Below, piece by piece: positions 11,538 through 20,393 of a stretch of 64,000 bases of DNA. Position numbers and translations under genes: made by a program. Within the stretch, counting starts at the first letter, position 1. Each line of letters begins with the position of its first letter. The stretch is from Paucidesulfovibrio gracilis DSM 16080 (GTDB lineage: Bacteria; Desulfobacterota; Desulfovibrionia; Desulfovibrionales; Desulfovibrionaceae), in the NCBI RefSeq assembly GCF_900167125.1, contig NZ_FUYC01000005.1, forward strand, positions 92,305 to 156,304, read 5' to 3'. A model generated the notes under the pieces. That model had not been told where the DNA came from, searched no databases, and was given only the letters and a program-made list of their open reading frames with translations.

Positions 11538-13574
11538 TTACAGCGGATAATCCAGGGCTTCGGGGATCATCACGCCGGCCAGGGCTTCGGCGGCGCGGTC
11601 CTTGGCCAACCGGGAACCCGCGAGCTTGGCGTCAGTGGCCGCGCGCAGGGCGGCAAAGGGGGCGGTGTCGCCCTGGGCCTCGAAGCCGTAAACCAGCTCG
11701 GCCAAAATGCGTCCGGCTTCCCCTGTGGAGCGGGCCGCCTGCACAAAGCCAAGATCGTTGTAGAATCCGGAGAGGCCTTCCAGTCCCTCGGCCACGGTGG
11801 GATTCATCGGGCCTTGCTCGATCAAAGCGGCCACATCATCCATGAAGGTGACGGCGGCCACAAGCCAGCACAACGCGTCGGCCAGTGGGAAGGAAACCCC
11901 CTGCCGCTTGCGGTGCAGCAGTTTTTTGCCATCCGCGTCCTTGGCCTTGGCCAGGAAGTCCTGCGCCCAGAGCCAGGTACGCAGCCCCTCGGCCAGGGCA
12001 GCGGCTCCGGGACGACCCGAGGCTTCCAGTTGATCCGCCTTGTTCTTCAACACGGCCAAAAATACCGGATTGCTCATGGTCACGGTGAGGTGCATGCGCT
12101 GTACAGCTTCCGGACCTTCGTAGGTGGCTTCAAGCTGGGCGTCGGCCCATTTGTGCATCAAAAAGCCGGGGCAGTCCTCGGTGATGCCGTACCCGCCCAT
12201 AAGACTGATGGCCTCACGCAGGAACGTGGCACCAACGCCCGTGTTCCACAGCTTGGTGGCCGGAATGGTCACGTTGAGCACGGCGTCGAGATAGGAAAAA
12301 CGCACCAGGGGATCGGACTCCAGTTCCGCCAAACGGCCTTGGTCCGCTCCCTCGGCAAACAGCAGATCCACATATTCCAGGGTCTCGGGCTGTTTTTTCT
12401 TCAACGCGGCCATTTGCTTGCGCGGCCCTTCACAGCCCTGCTCGGCCAAAAGCGCTTCCTTCTGCTTTTCAATGGGATCGAAATCATCGGCCATGCGTGC
12501 GGCAGAAAAACCAAGGGAAGCGCCAGCTTCGCCCGCAGCCCAGATGTCCACAAGACGCTGGCGGGTGTCTTCCTTCTGTTGCAGGCCCATTTCAAACTTA
12601 GGACTCCCGGGACCAGAGGCATCGCCGCCCCGGAAACGGGTGCGATGATAGCGAATCACCGGCTCAATAGCGGAAAGCAACTTGGCCGTGGTCATCAGAC
12701 CCACCGGAATACGGGTGCGGTGGAACACCGCGCCGATAATCTCGGCGTGGGAATATTTGGGGACAATGACTCCGTCCTTGATCTCGTACCCGCCGATGAT
12801 GCGGCTGGCCGGAACCTTCACGGAGATGATGGGATCGCGTGTGGAGGAAAGCTGGTGACACATCTTCAGGGTGGGCGCGCCGCGGTCAAACGTACCCGGG
12901 TCGTCGGCCTGCAGGGTGATCATACAGGAACCCTGAATACGATCGTCCGTGGAGTCCACGGCCGCAGTCACGAAATGGGCGAAATCCATATTGGTGATGA
13001 ACCGGCCGCGTTTTTCCACATGCAGCATCGGCTCCTCGCCGTCCTTCCATTCGTCCACGCGGACCTTGCCCACGAGAACGCCCGTGTCCACGCCCACATA
13101 CGGCAGCGGCTCGGTGAGCGCGAACGCGCCGCGCCAGATCTCCCGGTCCTCGCCCGGCTGGGGCGGCGTGGCCTTGTGCATGTAGTAGTCGCGCTGCTCC
13201 GGGGTGCCCTTCTCGTGGATGGGGGCCAGGGCCAGGTTGCTGGCCAAGGAGCACGTGGCGGACCCGCCGTCCACCCAGGACAACTCAAAGGCCACCAGAG
13301 CCAACGCCAAATTTTTTGGTCCCTCAATGAACCCGCCCTGATGCGGATCCATGAACAACGATGTCAAACCGGATTGGTCAAACGCCTCCAGAAGCTGATC
13401 CTTCTGTTCGTTCCACTCATGGCTGGCGCGGACGCCCTGGGCCACGAGACCGGCCACGGTTCCCCGCGCAATCTGGCGGGCGGATTGGACCACCATCTGG
13501 AGGTCGAAACGATCGGCGAAGCGCCACATGATTTGACGGACGTCGTCGCCGGGCAGTGTGTTGAGCGTGTACAT
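11538..13574 (-). CDS. Long acyl-CoA dehydrogenase
   Basis: A 678-residue acyl-CoA dehydrogenase, longer than the roughly 380-residue single-domain enzymes. The N-terminal and middle domains carry the FAD and substrate region (RGAFALTEPLPYVGVDTG, then TLKMCHQLSSTRD). The C-terminal helical domain has SLMGGYGITEDCPGF and ATYEGPEAVQR, which aligns with the YEGTNxIQ segment that supplies the catalytic glutamate in AidB/ACAD9/VLCAD-like enzymes. An extra 130-residue helical tail follows, as in very-long-chain types. It should form the 2,3-enoyl-CoA from an acyl-CoA. The gene leads the dehydrogenase-ETF cluster and has a good promoter 60 bases upstream. Substrate chain length cannot be read from the sequence. 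Confidence 0.9.
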   Translation of the reverse strand: MYTLNTLPGDDVRQIMWRFADRFDLQMVVQSARQIARGTVAGLVAQGVRASHEWNEQKDQLLEAFDQSGLTSLFMDPHQGGFIEGPKNLALALVAFELSWVDGGSATCSLASNLALAPIHEKGTPEQRDYYMHKATPPQPGEDREIWRGAFALTEPLPYVGVDTGVLVGKVRVDEWKDGEEPMLHVEKRGRFITNMDFAHFVTAAVDSTDDRIQGSCMITLQADDPGTFDRGAPTLKMCHQLSSTRDPIISVKVPASRIIGGYEIKDGVIVPKYSHAEIIGAVFHRTRIPVGLMTTAKLLSAIEPVIRYHRTRFRGGDASGPGSPKFEMGLQQKEDTRQRLVDIWAAGEAGASLGFSAARMADDFDPIEKQKEALLAEQGCEGPRKQMAALKKKQPETLEYVDLLFAEGADQGRLAELESDPLVRFSYLDAVLNVTIPATKLWNTGVGATFLREAISLMGGYGITEDCPGFLMHKWADAQLEATYEGPEAVQRMHLTVTMSNPVFLAVLKNKADQLEASGRPGAAALAEGLRTWLWAQDFLAKAKDADGKKLLHRKRQGVSFPLADALCWLVAAVTFMDDVAALIEQGPMNPTVAEGLEGLSGFYNDLGFVQAARSTGEAGRILAELVYGFEAQGDTAPFAALRAATDAKLAGSRLAKDRAAEALAGVMIPEALDYPL

Positions 13575-13635
13575 GGGATGCGTTCCTGATCTCGATAGGT
13601 TGGTAAACGATTGCCAGGGATAGAACCGACATGGG

Positions 13636-13664
13636 AGGATAGGTCAAAGCGTACAGCGAGTCAA
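13636..13664 (-). promoter_or_regulatory. Sigma-70 promoter of the acyl-CoA dehydrogenase/ETF cluster
   Basis: Reading the minus strand, TTGACT (13664-13659) and TATCCT (13641-13636) are spaced by exactly 17 bp. The expected transcript starts near 13629, giving a leader of about 55 nt before the ATG at 13574. The rest of the gap 13575-13982 shows no convincing gene. Confidence 0.6.
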
Positions 13665-13939
13665 AAATAAATGTCCCCGTCGATCTCCTGGAATATCCTT
13701 GTCTGCTGTGGGTTTCCGGTGCATGCGAAGAAGCGGCGGCGCATACGTGCGGGCGCTCACTCGATCATCTGTGCCGTGCAATGTTGGTATCGTGTTTTGG
13801 GCGCACCGGCAAGGTTTCAGGTCCAAGACAACCACGCTCAAAAACATATCCCACCAGTACCCCCCCCTCCCACAATCGCGTCGGATCCCAATATCCACAC
13901 CCGGCAATGGGGAATTTTCAAAAAATCGGCAAAAAGTCC

Positions 13940-13966
13940 TTGACGACCGAAGGGGATTGCTTTAGT
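13940..13966 (+). promoter_or_regulatory. Probable promoter of tRNA-Arg
   Basis: TTGACG at 13940-13945 is followed after 15 bp by TTTAGT (13961-13966), about 17 bases before the tRNA. Confidence 0.45.
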
Positions 13967-13982
13967 TCTCTCTTCCTCGCGT

Positions 13983-14058
13983 GGGCTCGTGGCTCAGTGG
14001 ATAGAGCATTCGGCTACGAACCGAAAGGTCGCAGGTTCGAATCCTGCCGAGCCCACCA
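13983..14058 (+). tRNA. tRNA-Arg, anticodon ACG
   Basis: A full cloverleaf of 76 nt including an encoded CCA. The acceptor GGGCTCG pairs with CGAGCCC, the D arm is GCTCAGTGG...GAGC, and the anticodon stem TTCGG/CCGAA frames the loop CTACGAA with anticodon ACG at 14016-14018. The T arm is GCAGG-TTCGAAT-CCTGC. ACG is normally edited to ICG and reads CGU, CGC and CGA. It has its own promoter and terminator and borders the dispersed repeat copy B, a typical place for foreign DNA to sit, although no integrase is present. Confidence 0.97.
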
Positions 14059-14071
14059 CTCCGAAAATTTA

Positions 14072-14098
14072 GGCCGTTCCAAATGGAACGGCCTTTTT
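14072..14098 (+). terminator. Intrinsic terminator after tRNA-Arg
   Basis: A perfect 9-bp stem (GGCCGTTCC, loop AAAT, GGAACGGCC) followed by TTTTT, 13 bases after the tRNA. Confidence 0.93.
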
Positions 14099-14138
14099 CG
14101 TTATTGTATCCCCTCCGCATATCCGCCAAGCCAATACT

Positions 14139-14447
14139 ATGCCTCCGGCGGCCAAAGGGTCCGCGACCCTTTGGAATCCCTTTTCCCGGTCTCGCGCTTT
14201 CGCGCGGCCGGGGGCGTAGGGTGGGATGGAGTCCGGGGAATGGCAAGGCGGAGCAGCGCGGCAGCGCGATCTCATGTTGCCGCGATTTCCGGGATGGCTC
14301 CGCCCTCCCGAAACTCGCGGCAACGGTGCGCCCCCAAACAAAACAAACAACGATAACCGCGACAGGCCGCAGGCCTGGAGCTAGGGAAAGTCTTTGGAAA
14401 GGGGGTCCAGGGGGAAGAACCTTTCTTCAGAAAGGTTTGCCCCCTGG
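14139..14447. repeat. Dispersed repeat, copy B (inverted relative to copy A)
   Basis: The reverse complement of this stretch aligns with 7209-7508. It starts with ATGCCTCCGGCGGCCAAAGG and ends in the nested hairpin CCAGGGGG ... CCCCCTGG around AACCTTTCTTCAGAAAGGTT. Compared with copy A it carries about 60 extra bases in the middle (roughly 14260-14322), themselves flanked by GCCGCG repeats, and it lacks the 20-bp hairpin. It separates tRNA-Arg from the radical SAM gene. Confidence 0.88.
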
Positions 14448-14516
14448 TCGCCGAAGGCCACCCATTCCACTCCTTCACGGCTTGCCTGTTTGCCGGAACT
14501 CGTGCAGACCAGTTTG

Positions 14517-15386
14517 ATGGACTATCAAGGCCGGATCATACGTCCGCCCAGCGAGGCGGAATCCATTTTATTGCAGGTCACCACGGGCTGTTCCCACGGC
14601 AAGTGTACCTTTTGCGGCGCGTACCAGGGCAAACGATTTTCCATCAAGCCTGAGGATGTTGTCACCAAGGACATCGGCTATGCGGCTCGGCATTTTCCGG
14701 ACCAGCGCCGATTATTTTTATGCGACGGCGACGCATTGATCATGCCGCAGGCCCGGCTTGTGGGGCTGCTGGATGAAATCCGCTCGGCCCTGCCCAGGCT
14801 CACGCGCATCGGCAGTTACGCCAATGCCAAGGCCGTGGCACGCAAGACGGATGCGGAGCTGCGCGAATTGCGCCGCCATGGGCTGGGCATGCTTTACATG
14901 GGGCTGGAGTCGGGACACGATCCCACCCTACGGCGTGTCAAAAAATATGGAGACGCCGCATTTCTTGTACAGCAGGGCCAACGGCTGCGCGATGCGGGGT
15001 TTCGGCTCAACGTCACGGTGCTGCTTGGGCTGGGCGGACCGGATCAAAGCCTGGAGCATGCCCGGGCCACGGGTGCGGCGCTTTCGGCCATGGATCCGGA
15101 CCAGGCCGCCGCGCTCACGCTGATGCTCATTCCGGGGACGCCGCTCCATGCGGAAGCGCAATCCGGTCATTTTCGGGAGCTTACGGCGCACGAGGCACTG
15201 GTGGAGCTGCGCGAGTTGTTGGCGCACACCCACCTGACCCGCGGCTTATTTTTATCGGACCACGCGTCCAATCGCCTCCCTTTGCAGGTACGGCTTCCCA
15301 AGGGACGGGAAAAGGCTTTGGCGCGCATTGATGCGGCACTGGCAGGAGGAGTACGGCTCAAGCCCGAAGCATTGCGCCGTCTTTGA
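14517..15386 (+). CDS. Radical SAM protein of unknown substrate
   Basis: A 289-residue radical SAM enzyme. The start at 14517 (MDYQGRIIRPPSEAESILLQ) is preferred because upstream in-frame codons fall inside the dispersed repeat. The cluster motif is CSHGKCTFC (C-X4-C-X2-C, about residues 24-32), the spacing typical of a family of small stand-alone proteins related to the B12-binding/Elp3-like radical SAM group. GDALIM and GLESGHDPTLRRVKK are the usual SAM-contact regions, and LMLIPGTPLH closes the barrel. There is no B12-binding domain and no auxiliary cluster. Family members are common in sulfate reducers and clostridia and have no agreed function. The gene stands alone; a convergent cheV follows. 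Confidence 0.85.
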   Translation: MDYQGRIIRPPSEAESILLQVTTGCSHGKCTFCGAYQGKRFSIKPEDVVTKDIGYAARHFPDQRRLFLCDGDALIMPQARLVGLLDEIRSALPRLTRIGSYANAKAVARKTDAELRELRRHGLGMLYMGLESGHDPTLRRVKKYGDAAFLVQQGQRLRDAGFRLNVTVLLGLGGPDQSLEHARATGAALSAMDPDQAAALTLMLIPGTPLHAEAQSGHFRELTAHEALVELRELLAHTHLTRGLFLSDHASNRLPLQVRLPKGREKALARIDAALAGGVRLKPEALRRL

Positions 15387-15426
15387 AAAAGGCACCCGCA
15401 CTTTCGAGGGGAACCTTTCGGGAGGA

Positions 15427-16380
15427 TCAGTTCCTGGAATCCACCAATTCCAAAACCTTGCTGGTCAGATTGTTGAAATCCGGTTTGGTCACCTGGAGAT
15501 CCGCCCGCACGGCGTCGCCCTTGTGGGCAACATCTCCGGCGATGAGCGAGGAAAAAAGCACCACGGGCAACGCACTAAGTATGGGATCGTCCTTAATATG
15601 CCGGGTCAGAGTGTAGCCGTCCATGCGCGGCATTTCCACATCCGTGACCACCACATCCAGCAAATCCGTGACCGGAACGCCCTGCTCCTGGGACTGATCC
15701 CGCAAATGTTGCAGCTCATCCCAGGCTTCCTGTCCATCCATGTAGGCGCTGACTTCAAACCCGGCCTTGTCGAACCGCTGACTGAGCAAGGCACGTACCG
15801 AGGTGGAATCGTCGGCCAGGAGCACGCGCTTTCCCTCCCCTCCGCTGTCCGCTGAGGAGGAATCGTCCGTAAGCTCCCCGGTTTCGTCCAGTTCCGCCAG
15901 GGCGCGTTCCAGATCAATGAGCAGCACGAAATTGTCGTTCAGCAGCATGGAGCCGGTGATGCAGTTGCCCGGCAGACTGGACATGACTTTGCCCGGGGAT
16001 TCGATATCCTTCCAGTTCACGCGGTGGATCTGCACCACGCCCGTGACCAGAAACCCGGTGACCACGTTGTTGAAGCGGGTCACGATGATATTTTCATTGG
16101 GAGCGGGGGAGCGTTCCAGGTCGAGCCATTTTCCGAGATCCACCACGGGCAGAGCCAACTCCCGCAACGGAATGGTACCCATGAGCGCGGGATGCCGGTC
16201 CGTACCTTCGGATTGCAGATCCTTGGGCACTTCCACAACTTCCATGACCTTGGCCACGTTGACGCCGAAACGGCTCCGCTCGGTGCTTTTCCCGTCGGCG
16301 CTGCTGTGGTCCACATAGAATTCCAGCACTTCAAGTTCATTTGTGCCGGTTTCCAACAAGATTTCCTGTTTCCCCTGCAT
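15427..16380 (-). CDS. cheV: Chemotaxis coupling protein CheV
   Basis: A 317-residue CheW-receiver fusion. Residues 1-165 form the CheW-like coupling domain (FGVNVAKVMEVVEVP, LPVVDLGKWL, GSMLLNDNFVLLIDLERAL). Residues about 188-317 form a response-regulator receiver with the acidic pair (LLADDSTSVRALL), the phospho-acceptor Asp in VVVTDVEMPRMDG and the conserved Lys in QVTKPDF. CheV couples receptors to CheA and is thought to buffer phosphate or aid adaptation. It stands alone here, converging on the radical SAM gene; the only receptor in the window is the one attached to the sia operon at 37.5 kb. Confidence 0.95.
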   Translation of the reverse strand: MQGKQEILLETGTNELEVLEFYVDHSSADGKSTERSRFGVNVAKVMEVVEVPKDLQSEGTDRHPALMGTIPLRELALPVVDLGKWLDLERSPAPNENIIVTRFNNVVTGFLVTGVVQIHRVNWKDIESPGKVMSSLPGNCITGSMLLNDNFVLLIDLERALAELDETGELTDDSSSADSGGEGKRVLLADDSTSVRALLSQRFDKAGFEVSAYMDGQEAWDELQHLRDQSQEQGVPVTDLLDVVVTDVEMPRMDGYTLTRHIKDDPILSALPVVLFSSLIAGDVAHKGDAVRADLQVTKPDFNNLTSKVLELVDSRN

Positions 16381-16552
16381 AGACGCCTACCTCCCTTCTC
16401 CTCTTGTATACGACCATTGCATTCTTGAAAAGGGGGATACGTATTTTCCACGCGCTGCCACGTGGAAAGCACCTACGAGGAAAACCGACATGGATAGTTG
16501 TTCCCTCCGGCACGCCCCAGAGCCGGGACGCTCCGCAACACCCGGCAACGGC

Positions 16553-17650
16553 TCAGGAACCGGAGGCGGTGCGCGCCTGCGACGTATGTGCAGGCTCCAG
16601 CACCTCCCACTGGAGTTGCTGCTCATGCCGAACCGCGGTGCGCAAGGTACGCCCGACCACTTCATCCCAGCGCATGGGCGAAACCCCGTCCCCGGGGCAT
16701 TTTGTGGTCAGATCCGCTTCCCCCAAAACGTGCCCCACCGGCAAATCGCGGGAAAACACAATGCTCTTGCGCAATTTTTTTGCTGCGGCCAGTTCTTCCG
16801 GGAACACGGTCTTGCCCTGCACGTCCATGGCTTTTTCCACCTCGCGGATCATGCCGACCATCAGGGCCAGTTCGTCGGGCGTGAGGGAAACCTGGTGGTC
16901 CGTACCGCGCATGGTTTTATCCAGGGTGAAGTGGCGTTCCACCACGCAGGCACCCATGGCCACGGACGCCACGCTCGGTCCCATGCCGCGCTCATGTCCG
17001 GAGTAGCCCACCGGCAGGTCGAACGCCTGGGCCAGGGATCCCATCACGGGCAGGCCAATCTGCTCTTCAGGGCAGGGGTAGCGGCTGTTGCAATGCAGCA
17101 ACACCACGTCATCATGCTTGCGGCGAACTTCGGCCAGGGCGCTTTCGATGTCGGCCATGCTGCTCATGCCCGTGGACATGATCAGAGGAATGCCCGAACA
17201 GGCCATTTTGCGCACCAAGGGCAGGTTGACCAGCTCGGCGGAACTGATTTTCAACAGCTCCGGCTTCAGTTCCAGCATTTCATCCAGGCTGGGTCCATCC
17301 CAGGCCGAAGCGAAAAAGATCAGGCCCAGGCTTTCGGCAAGCTCTTTCAGCCCTGCCAGCTGGGACACGGACAATTCCAGGGCGTCGCGATGTTCGCCAT
17401 ACGTCGGCCCGAAGCTGTTGGAGCCGGTGTAGGGCTTTTCCCGTCCGGCACGGGTCAACAGCGCCTCGGTATTGCGCTTTTGAAATTTCACGGCGTCCAC
17501 CCCGGCGCGTGCGGCCTCGTGCACCATCTGGGCCGCCAGTGCAGGATCGCCCTGGTGATTGTTGCCGATTTCCGCCACCACGAAGCAAGGACTGCCCGCG
17601 CCGAGCGTTTTTCCGGAACGAAGAGTAATGGTCTTGTTGCACTGCTGCAT
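16553..17650 (-). CDS. neuB: N-acetylneuraminate (or legionaminate/pseudaminate) synthase
   Basis: A 365-residue NeuB/SpsE family enzyme: a TIM-barrel aldolase that condenses phosphoenolpyruvate with an amino sugar to make a nonulosonic acid. Visible are AEIGNNHQGD near the N terminus, VDAVKFQKR, the substrate segment LLHCNSRYPCPEEQIGL, GYSGHERG, and a C-terminal SAF (antifreeze-like) domain (RKSIVFSRDLPVGHVL). Which nonulosonic acid it makes cannot be decided. The usual partners (epimerase NeuC, cytidylyltransferase NeuA) are absent from the window. The gene follows the regulator at 17652-18341 by one base, so the two are co-transcribed and translationally coupled. Confidence 0.9.
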   Translation of the reverse strand: MQQCNKTITLRSGKTLGAGSPCFVVAEIGNNHQGDPALAAQMVHEAARAGVDAVKFQKRNTEALLTRAGREKPYTGSNSFGPTYGEHRDALELSVSQLAGLKELAESLGLIFFASAWDGPSLDEMLELKPELLKISSAELVNLPLVRKMACSGIPLIMSTGMSSMADIESALAEVRRKHDDVVLLHCNSRYPCPEEQIGLPVMGSLAQAFDLPVGYSGHERGMGPSVASVAMGACVVERHFTLDKTMRGTDHQVSLTPDELALMVGMIREVEKAMDVQGKTVFPEELAAAKKLRKSIVFSRDLPVGHVLGEADLTTKCPGDGVSPMRWDEVVGRTLRTAVRHEQQLQWEVLEPAHTSQARTASGS

Positions 17651-17651
17651 C

Positions 17652-18341
17652 TCACATCCTCACTATTGGAATCCCTTTCCGTTCAGAAAAGGAAGAAAGT
17701 TGCTCAAAAATTTCCTGCTGTTTTCCGAAGGAGGTGATCACCACAGCGTCGCAGTCGATTTGTTCCAGCAGGGCCGGATGGCCGATGACATGACCGTGAA
17801 ACACCCGGCCATGTTTTTCCTCGTCATTGTCCAAAAGCGCCAACACGGTCAACCCGCCGTCCATCAACGCGGAAAGCACCACCTCGCAGGTTTCCGCAGC
17901 GCCGAAAAGCACCACCCGGGTGCGGCCGCTCCGCTCCAGCCCCAAAACGCGGGATTTCACGTACCGCTTGATGCGCGAATAGAGCTGCACGGTTTCACTG
18001 GAATATTCCGCGAACATGCTCTCCCGGCAGGCCTGGCCCTCGGCTGTCAGTTCATAGTGATAGCTCTTGCCGTCACGCGGCTTGAACCGGACAAGATCTT
18101 CCTGCTGCATGGAACGCAAATACTGGTTGACCATGGCGGAACTCAGGTGCAGCCGGCATCCTAGTTCATACTGGGAAAGCCCGCTATCATCGTTGAGCGC
18201 ATCCAGGATGGCAAGCACGCGTGCCTGCTTGCTGGGTTTGAGGTATTTTCCGTAAGTCCGGAGTATATCCATTTGGCAACCGAATGTTTCCTCTGTTTTT
18301 CGCAGCAGAAGATCAGGAACCGAATTCGCCATATTTCCCAT
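17652..18341 (-). CDS. Winged-helix regulator fused to a Rossmann-like sensor domain
   Basis: A 229-residue two-domain protein. Residues about 30-110 form a MarR-like winged helix (LSQYELGCRLHLSSAMVNQYLRS is the recognition region, so DNA binding is expected). Residues about 140-229 look like the nucleotide-binding domain found at the front of polysaccharide epimerases and PglD-like proteins (TRVVLFGAAETCEVVLSALM, LALLDNDEEKHGRVFHG, VIGHPALLEQ, AVVITSFG). That combination suggests a regulator that senses a nucleotide sugar or dinucleotide and controls the neuB gene one base downstream. The start is either 18341 or 18332 (MANSVPDLL); the GGAG site lies between optimal spacings for the two. A closely similar arrangement occurs in flagellin-glycosylation and capsule loci, but I cannot name the family. 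Confidence 0.78.
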   Translation of the reverse strand: MGNMANSVPDLLLRKTEETFGCQMDILRTYGKYLKPSKQARVLAILDALNDDSGLSQYELGCRLHLSSAMVNQYLRSMQQEDLVRFKPRDGKSYHYELTAEGQACRESMFAEYSSETVQLYSRIKRYVKSRVLGLERSGRTRVVLFGAAETCEVVLSALMDGGLTVLALLDNDEEKHGRVFHGHVIGHPALLEQIDCDAVVITSFGKQQEIFEQLSSFSERKGIPIVRM

Positions 18342-18576
18342 TAGCTCCCCGGCCGGTCGCTGTCAACGTGGCCCTGCGCCCCATCTCTGCTCAACCCGCC
18401 TTGTGCACGTTTCACTTACTGATTGAATAATCGTCGCTCGGAGTCAAAAACTTTAGCGTCCGCAATGGGGACGCCAAACCAGCCGACATGACCTTGCCGG
18501 AGCACCCCGGCATTGACCGCGCCGGTCTGGTCTTATATCCTCCTGCGCTCCAACGCTGTTTTTCAGGAGCAATTTG

Positions 18577-20367
18577 ATGGCGGATTTTGAATATCCCTGG
18601 CTCAAAAGCTACGATCCCAACGTCCCGTATCACATCGACTACGAGTCCCGGCCCCTGTTCGAATTCCTTGAACAGACCGCCCGACGCTGGCCCAAACGGA
18701 CCGCCATCGTCTTTCAAAATTTCAAGCTCACCTACGCCAAGCTCAACAAACTGAGCAAAATCTTTGCGGCGAATCTTCGCTCCCGCGGGTTGCGCCCCGG
18801 CGACAGAGTGGCCGTGATGCTGCCCAACTCCCCCATGGCCGTAATCGCCTACTGGGGCATTCTGCGGGCGGGCGGGGTCATTGTCATGACCAACCCGCTC
18901 TACATGGAAACCGAGATCATCCACCAGTTCAATGACTCAGGCGCCAAATTTTTGATCATGCTGGATCTGCTTTGGCCCAAGATCGACAAACTGCGCAAGG
19001 AAATCCCTATTGAAAAATTCCTTGTGACCAGCATTGCCGACTGTCTGCGCTTCCCGCTGAACTGGCTCTACCGCGTTAAACTCCGCCGCGAGGGCAAGCG
19101 GCCCCGCGTGCCGTTTGACGGTAAAACCGTGTTTGCCTTCAAACAGATGCTCAAAGGGCGGGAGACCTTTACCTGCCGCGGCATCGACCCGGCCAACGAC
19201 CTGGCCCTGCTGCAATACACCGGCGGCACCACAGGCGTTCCCAAAGGGTGCATGATCACCCATGACAACCTGGCCGCCAACATGCAGCAGTGCCGTGCAC
19301 AGTTGCACAAACTGGACCAAAAGCAAGGGGAACGCTTTATCGCAGTGCTCCCCTATTTTCATATCTATGGCCTGACCGTCTGCCTGAACGTCCCGACCAT
19401 CCTCGGGTCCACCGCCCACATCTTCCCTCGCTACGTTCCCAAAGATCTGCTCAAGGCCATCCACAAGCACAAGCCCACCATCTTTCCGGGCGCCCCCTCG
19501 GTCTACATCTCCCTGCTGCAACAAAAGAACCTGGCCAAGTTCAACCTGCGCTCCATCAAGTACTGCATCTCAGGCTCCGCGCCCATGCCCGTGGAATACA
19601 TCGAGCAGTTCAAGGAAGTGACCGGAGCGGAAATCATCGAAGGCTACGGCCTGTCCGAGGCATCGCCCATCACGCACCTGAACCCGTTCGTTGGCGAACG
19701 CAAGAACGGATCCATCGGTCTGCCCTTCCCGGATACGGAGGCCAAAGTCGTGGACATGGTGGTGGGCGGCGAAGAACTCCCCCCGGGGAAAATGGGCGAA
19801 CTGGTTCTGCGCGGTCCGCAGGTCATGAAGGGGTACTACAATCGGCCCGACGACACCGCGGACGTGCTGCGCAACGGCTGGCTCTACACCGGCGACATCG
19901 CCACCATGGACGAGCAGGGCTATTTCCGCATCGTGGACCGGCGCAAGGATCTGATCATCTCCGCCGGATACAACATTTACCCGCGTGAAATCGACGAGGT
20001 GCTCTACCAGCATCCCAAAATCAAAGAAGCCGTTGCCGTGGGCATCCCTTCGGAAACCCGCGGGGAAATCGTCAAGGTCTACCTTGTACTGCATGATGAC
20101 GAAGAACTGACCAAATCGGACATCATGGCCTATTGCCGCGAAAAGCTCGCCGGGTACAAGGTTCCCCGCAAAGTGGAATTCCGCGACGACCTGCCCAAGA
20201 CCATGGTGGGCAAAGTGCTTCGCCGCGCCCTGCGCGAGGAAGAGGAAGCCAAGATCAAGGCCCGCGAAGAGCGCAAAGCCGAACGCCGGGCAAAAAAACA
20301 AGCGGCCCAAGCCCAGGAAGAACTCCGGGGAACGGATGAGGCCGACAACCCGGCAGACGCGGGCTAG
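18577..20367 (+). CDS. fadD: Long-chain acyl-CoA synthetase (AMP-forming)
   Basis: A 596-residue AMP-binding enzyme. ATG at 18577 follows an AGGAG site. The P-loop (YTGGTTGVPKGCM, about residue 215), the GYGLSEASP motif, YTGDIATMDEQGYFRIVDRRKD and the C-terminal lysine region (LPKTMVGKVLRR) are intact, so it should activate a fatty acid to acyl-CoA through an acyl-AMP. The last 50 residues are an unusual highly charged Lys/Arg/Glu tail that may form a helix. It could feed the acyl-CoA dehydrogenase/ETF cluster at 7.5-13.6 kb. It is divergent from the neuB regulator and closed by a two-way terminator. Confidence 0.92.
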   Translation: MADFEYPWLKSYDPNVPYHIDYESRPLFEFLEQTARRWPKRTAIVFQNFKLTYAKLNKLSKIFAANLRSRGLRPGDRVAVMLPNSPMAVIAYWGILRAGGVIVMTNPLYMETEIIHQFNDSGAKFLIMLDLLWPKIDKLRKEIPIEKFLVTSIADCLRFPLNWLYRVKLRREGKRPRVPFDGKTVFAFKQMLKGRETFTCRGIDPANDLALLQYTGGTTGVPKGCMITHDNLAANMQQCRAQLHKLDQKQGERFIAVLPYFHIYGLTVCLNVPTILGSTAHIFPRYVPKDLLKAIHKHKPTIFPGAPSVYISLLQQKNLAKFNLRSIKYCISGSAPMPVEYIEQFKEVTGAEIIEGYGLSEASPITHLNPFVGERKNGSIGLPFPDTEAKVVDMVVGGEELPPGKMGELVLRGPQVMKGYYNRPDDTADVLRNGWLYTGDIATMDEQGYFRIVDRRKDLIISAGYNIYPREIDEVLYQHPKIKEAVAVGIPSETRGEIVKVYLVLHDDEELTKSDIMAYCREKLAGYKVPRKVEFRDDLPKTMVGKVLRRALREEEEAKIKAREERKAERRAKKQAAQAQEELRGTDEADNPADAG

Positions 20368-20393
20368 CCCGCCCTAGCCAACCGGATCAAAAA

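Noticed and set aside
7209..14447. A composite transposon or genomic island bounded by the two inverted repeats
   Set aside because: No transposase, integrase or target duplication is visible and the genes between look native; kept only as a dispersed repeat.
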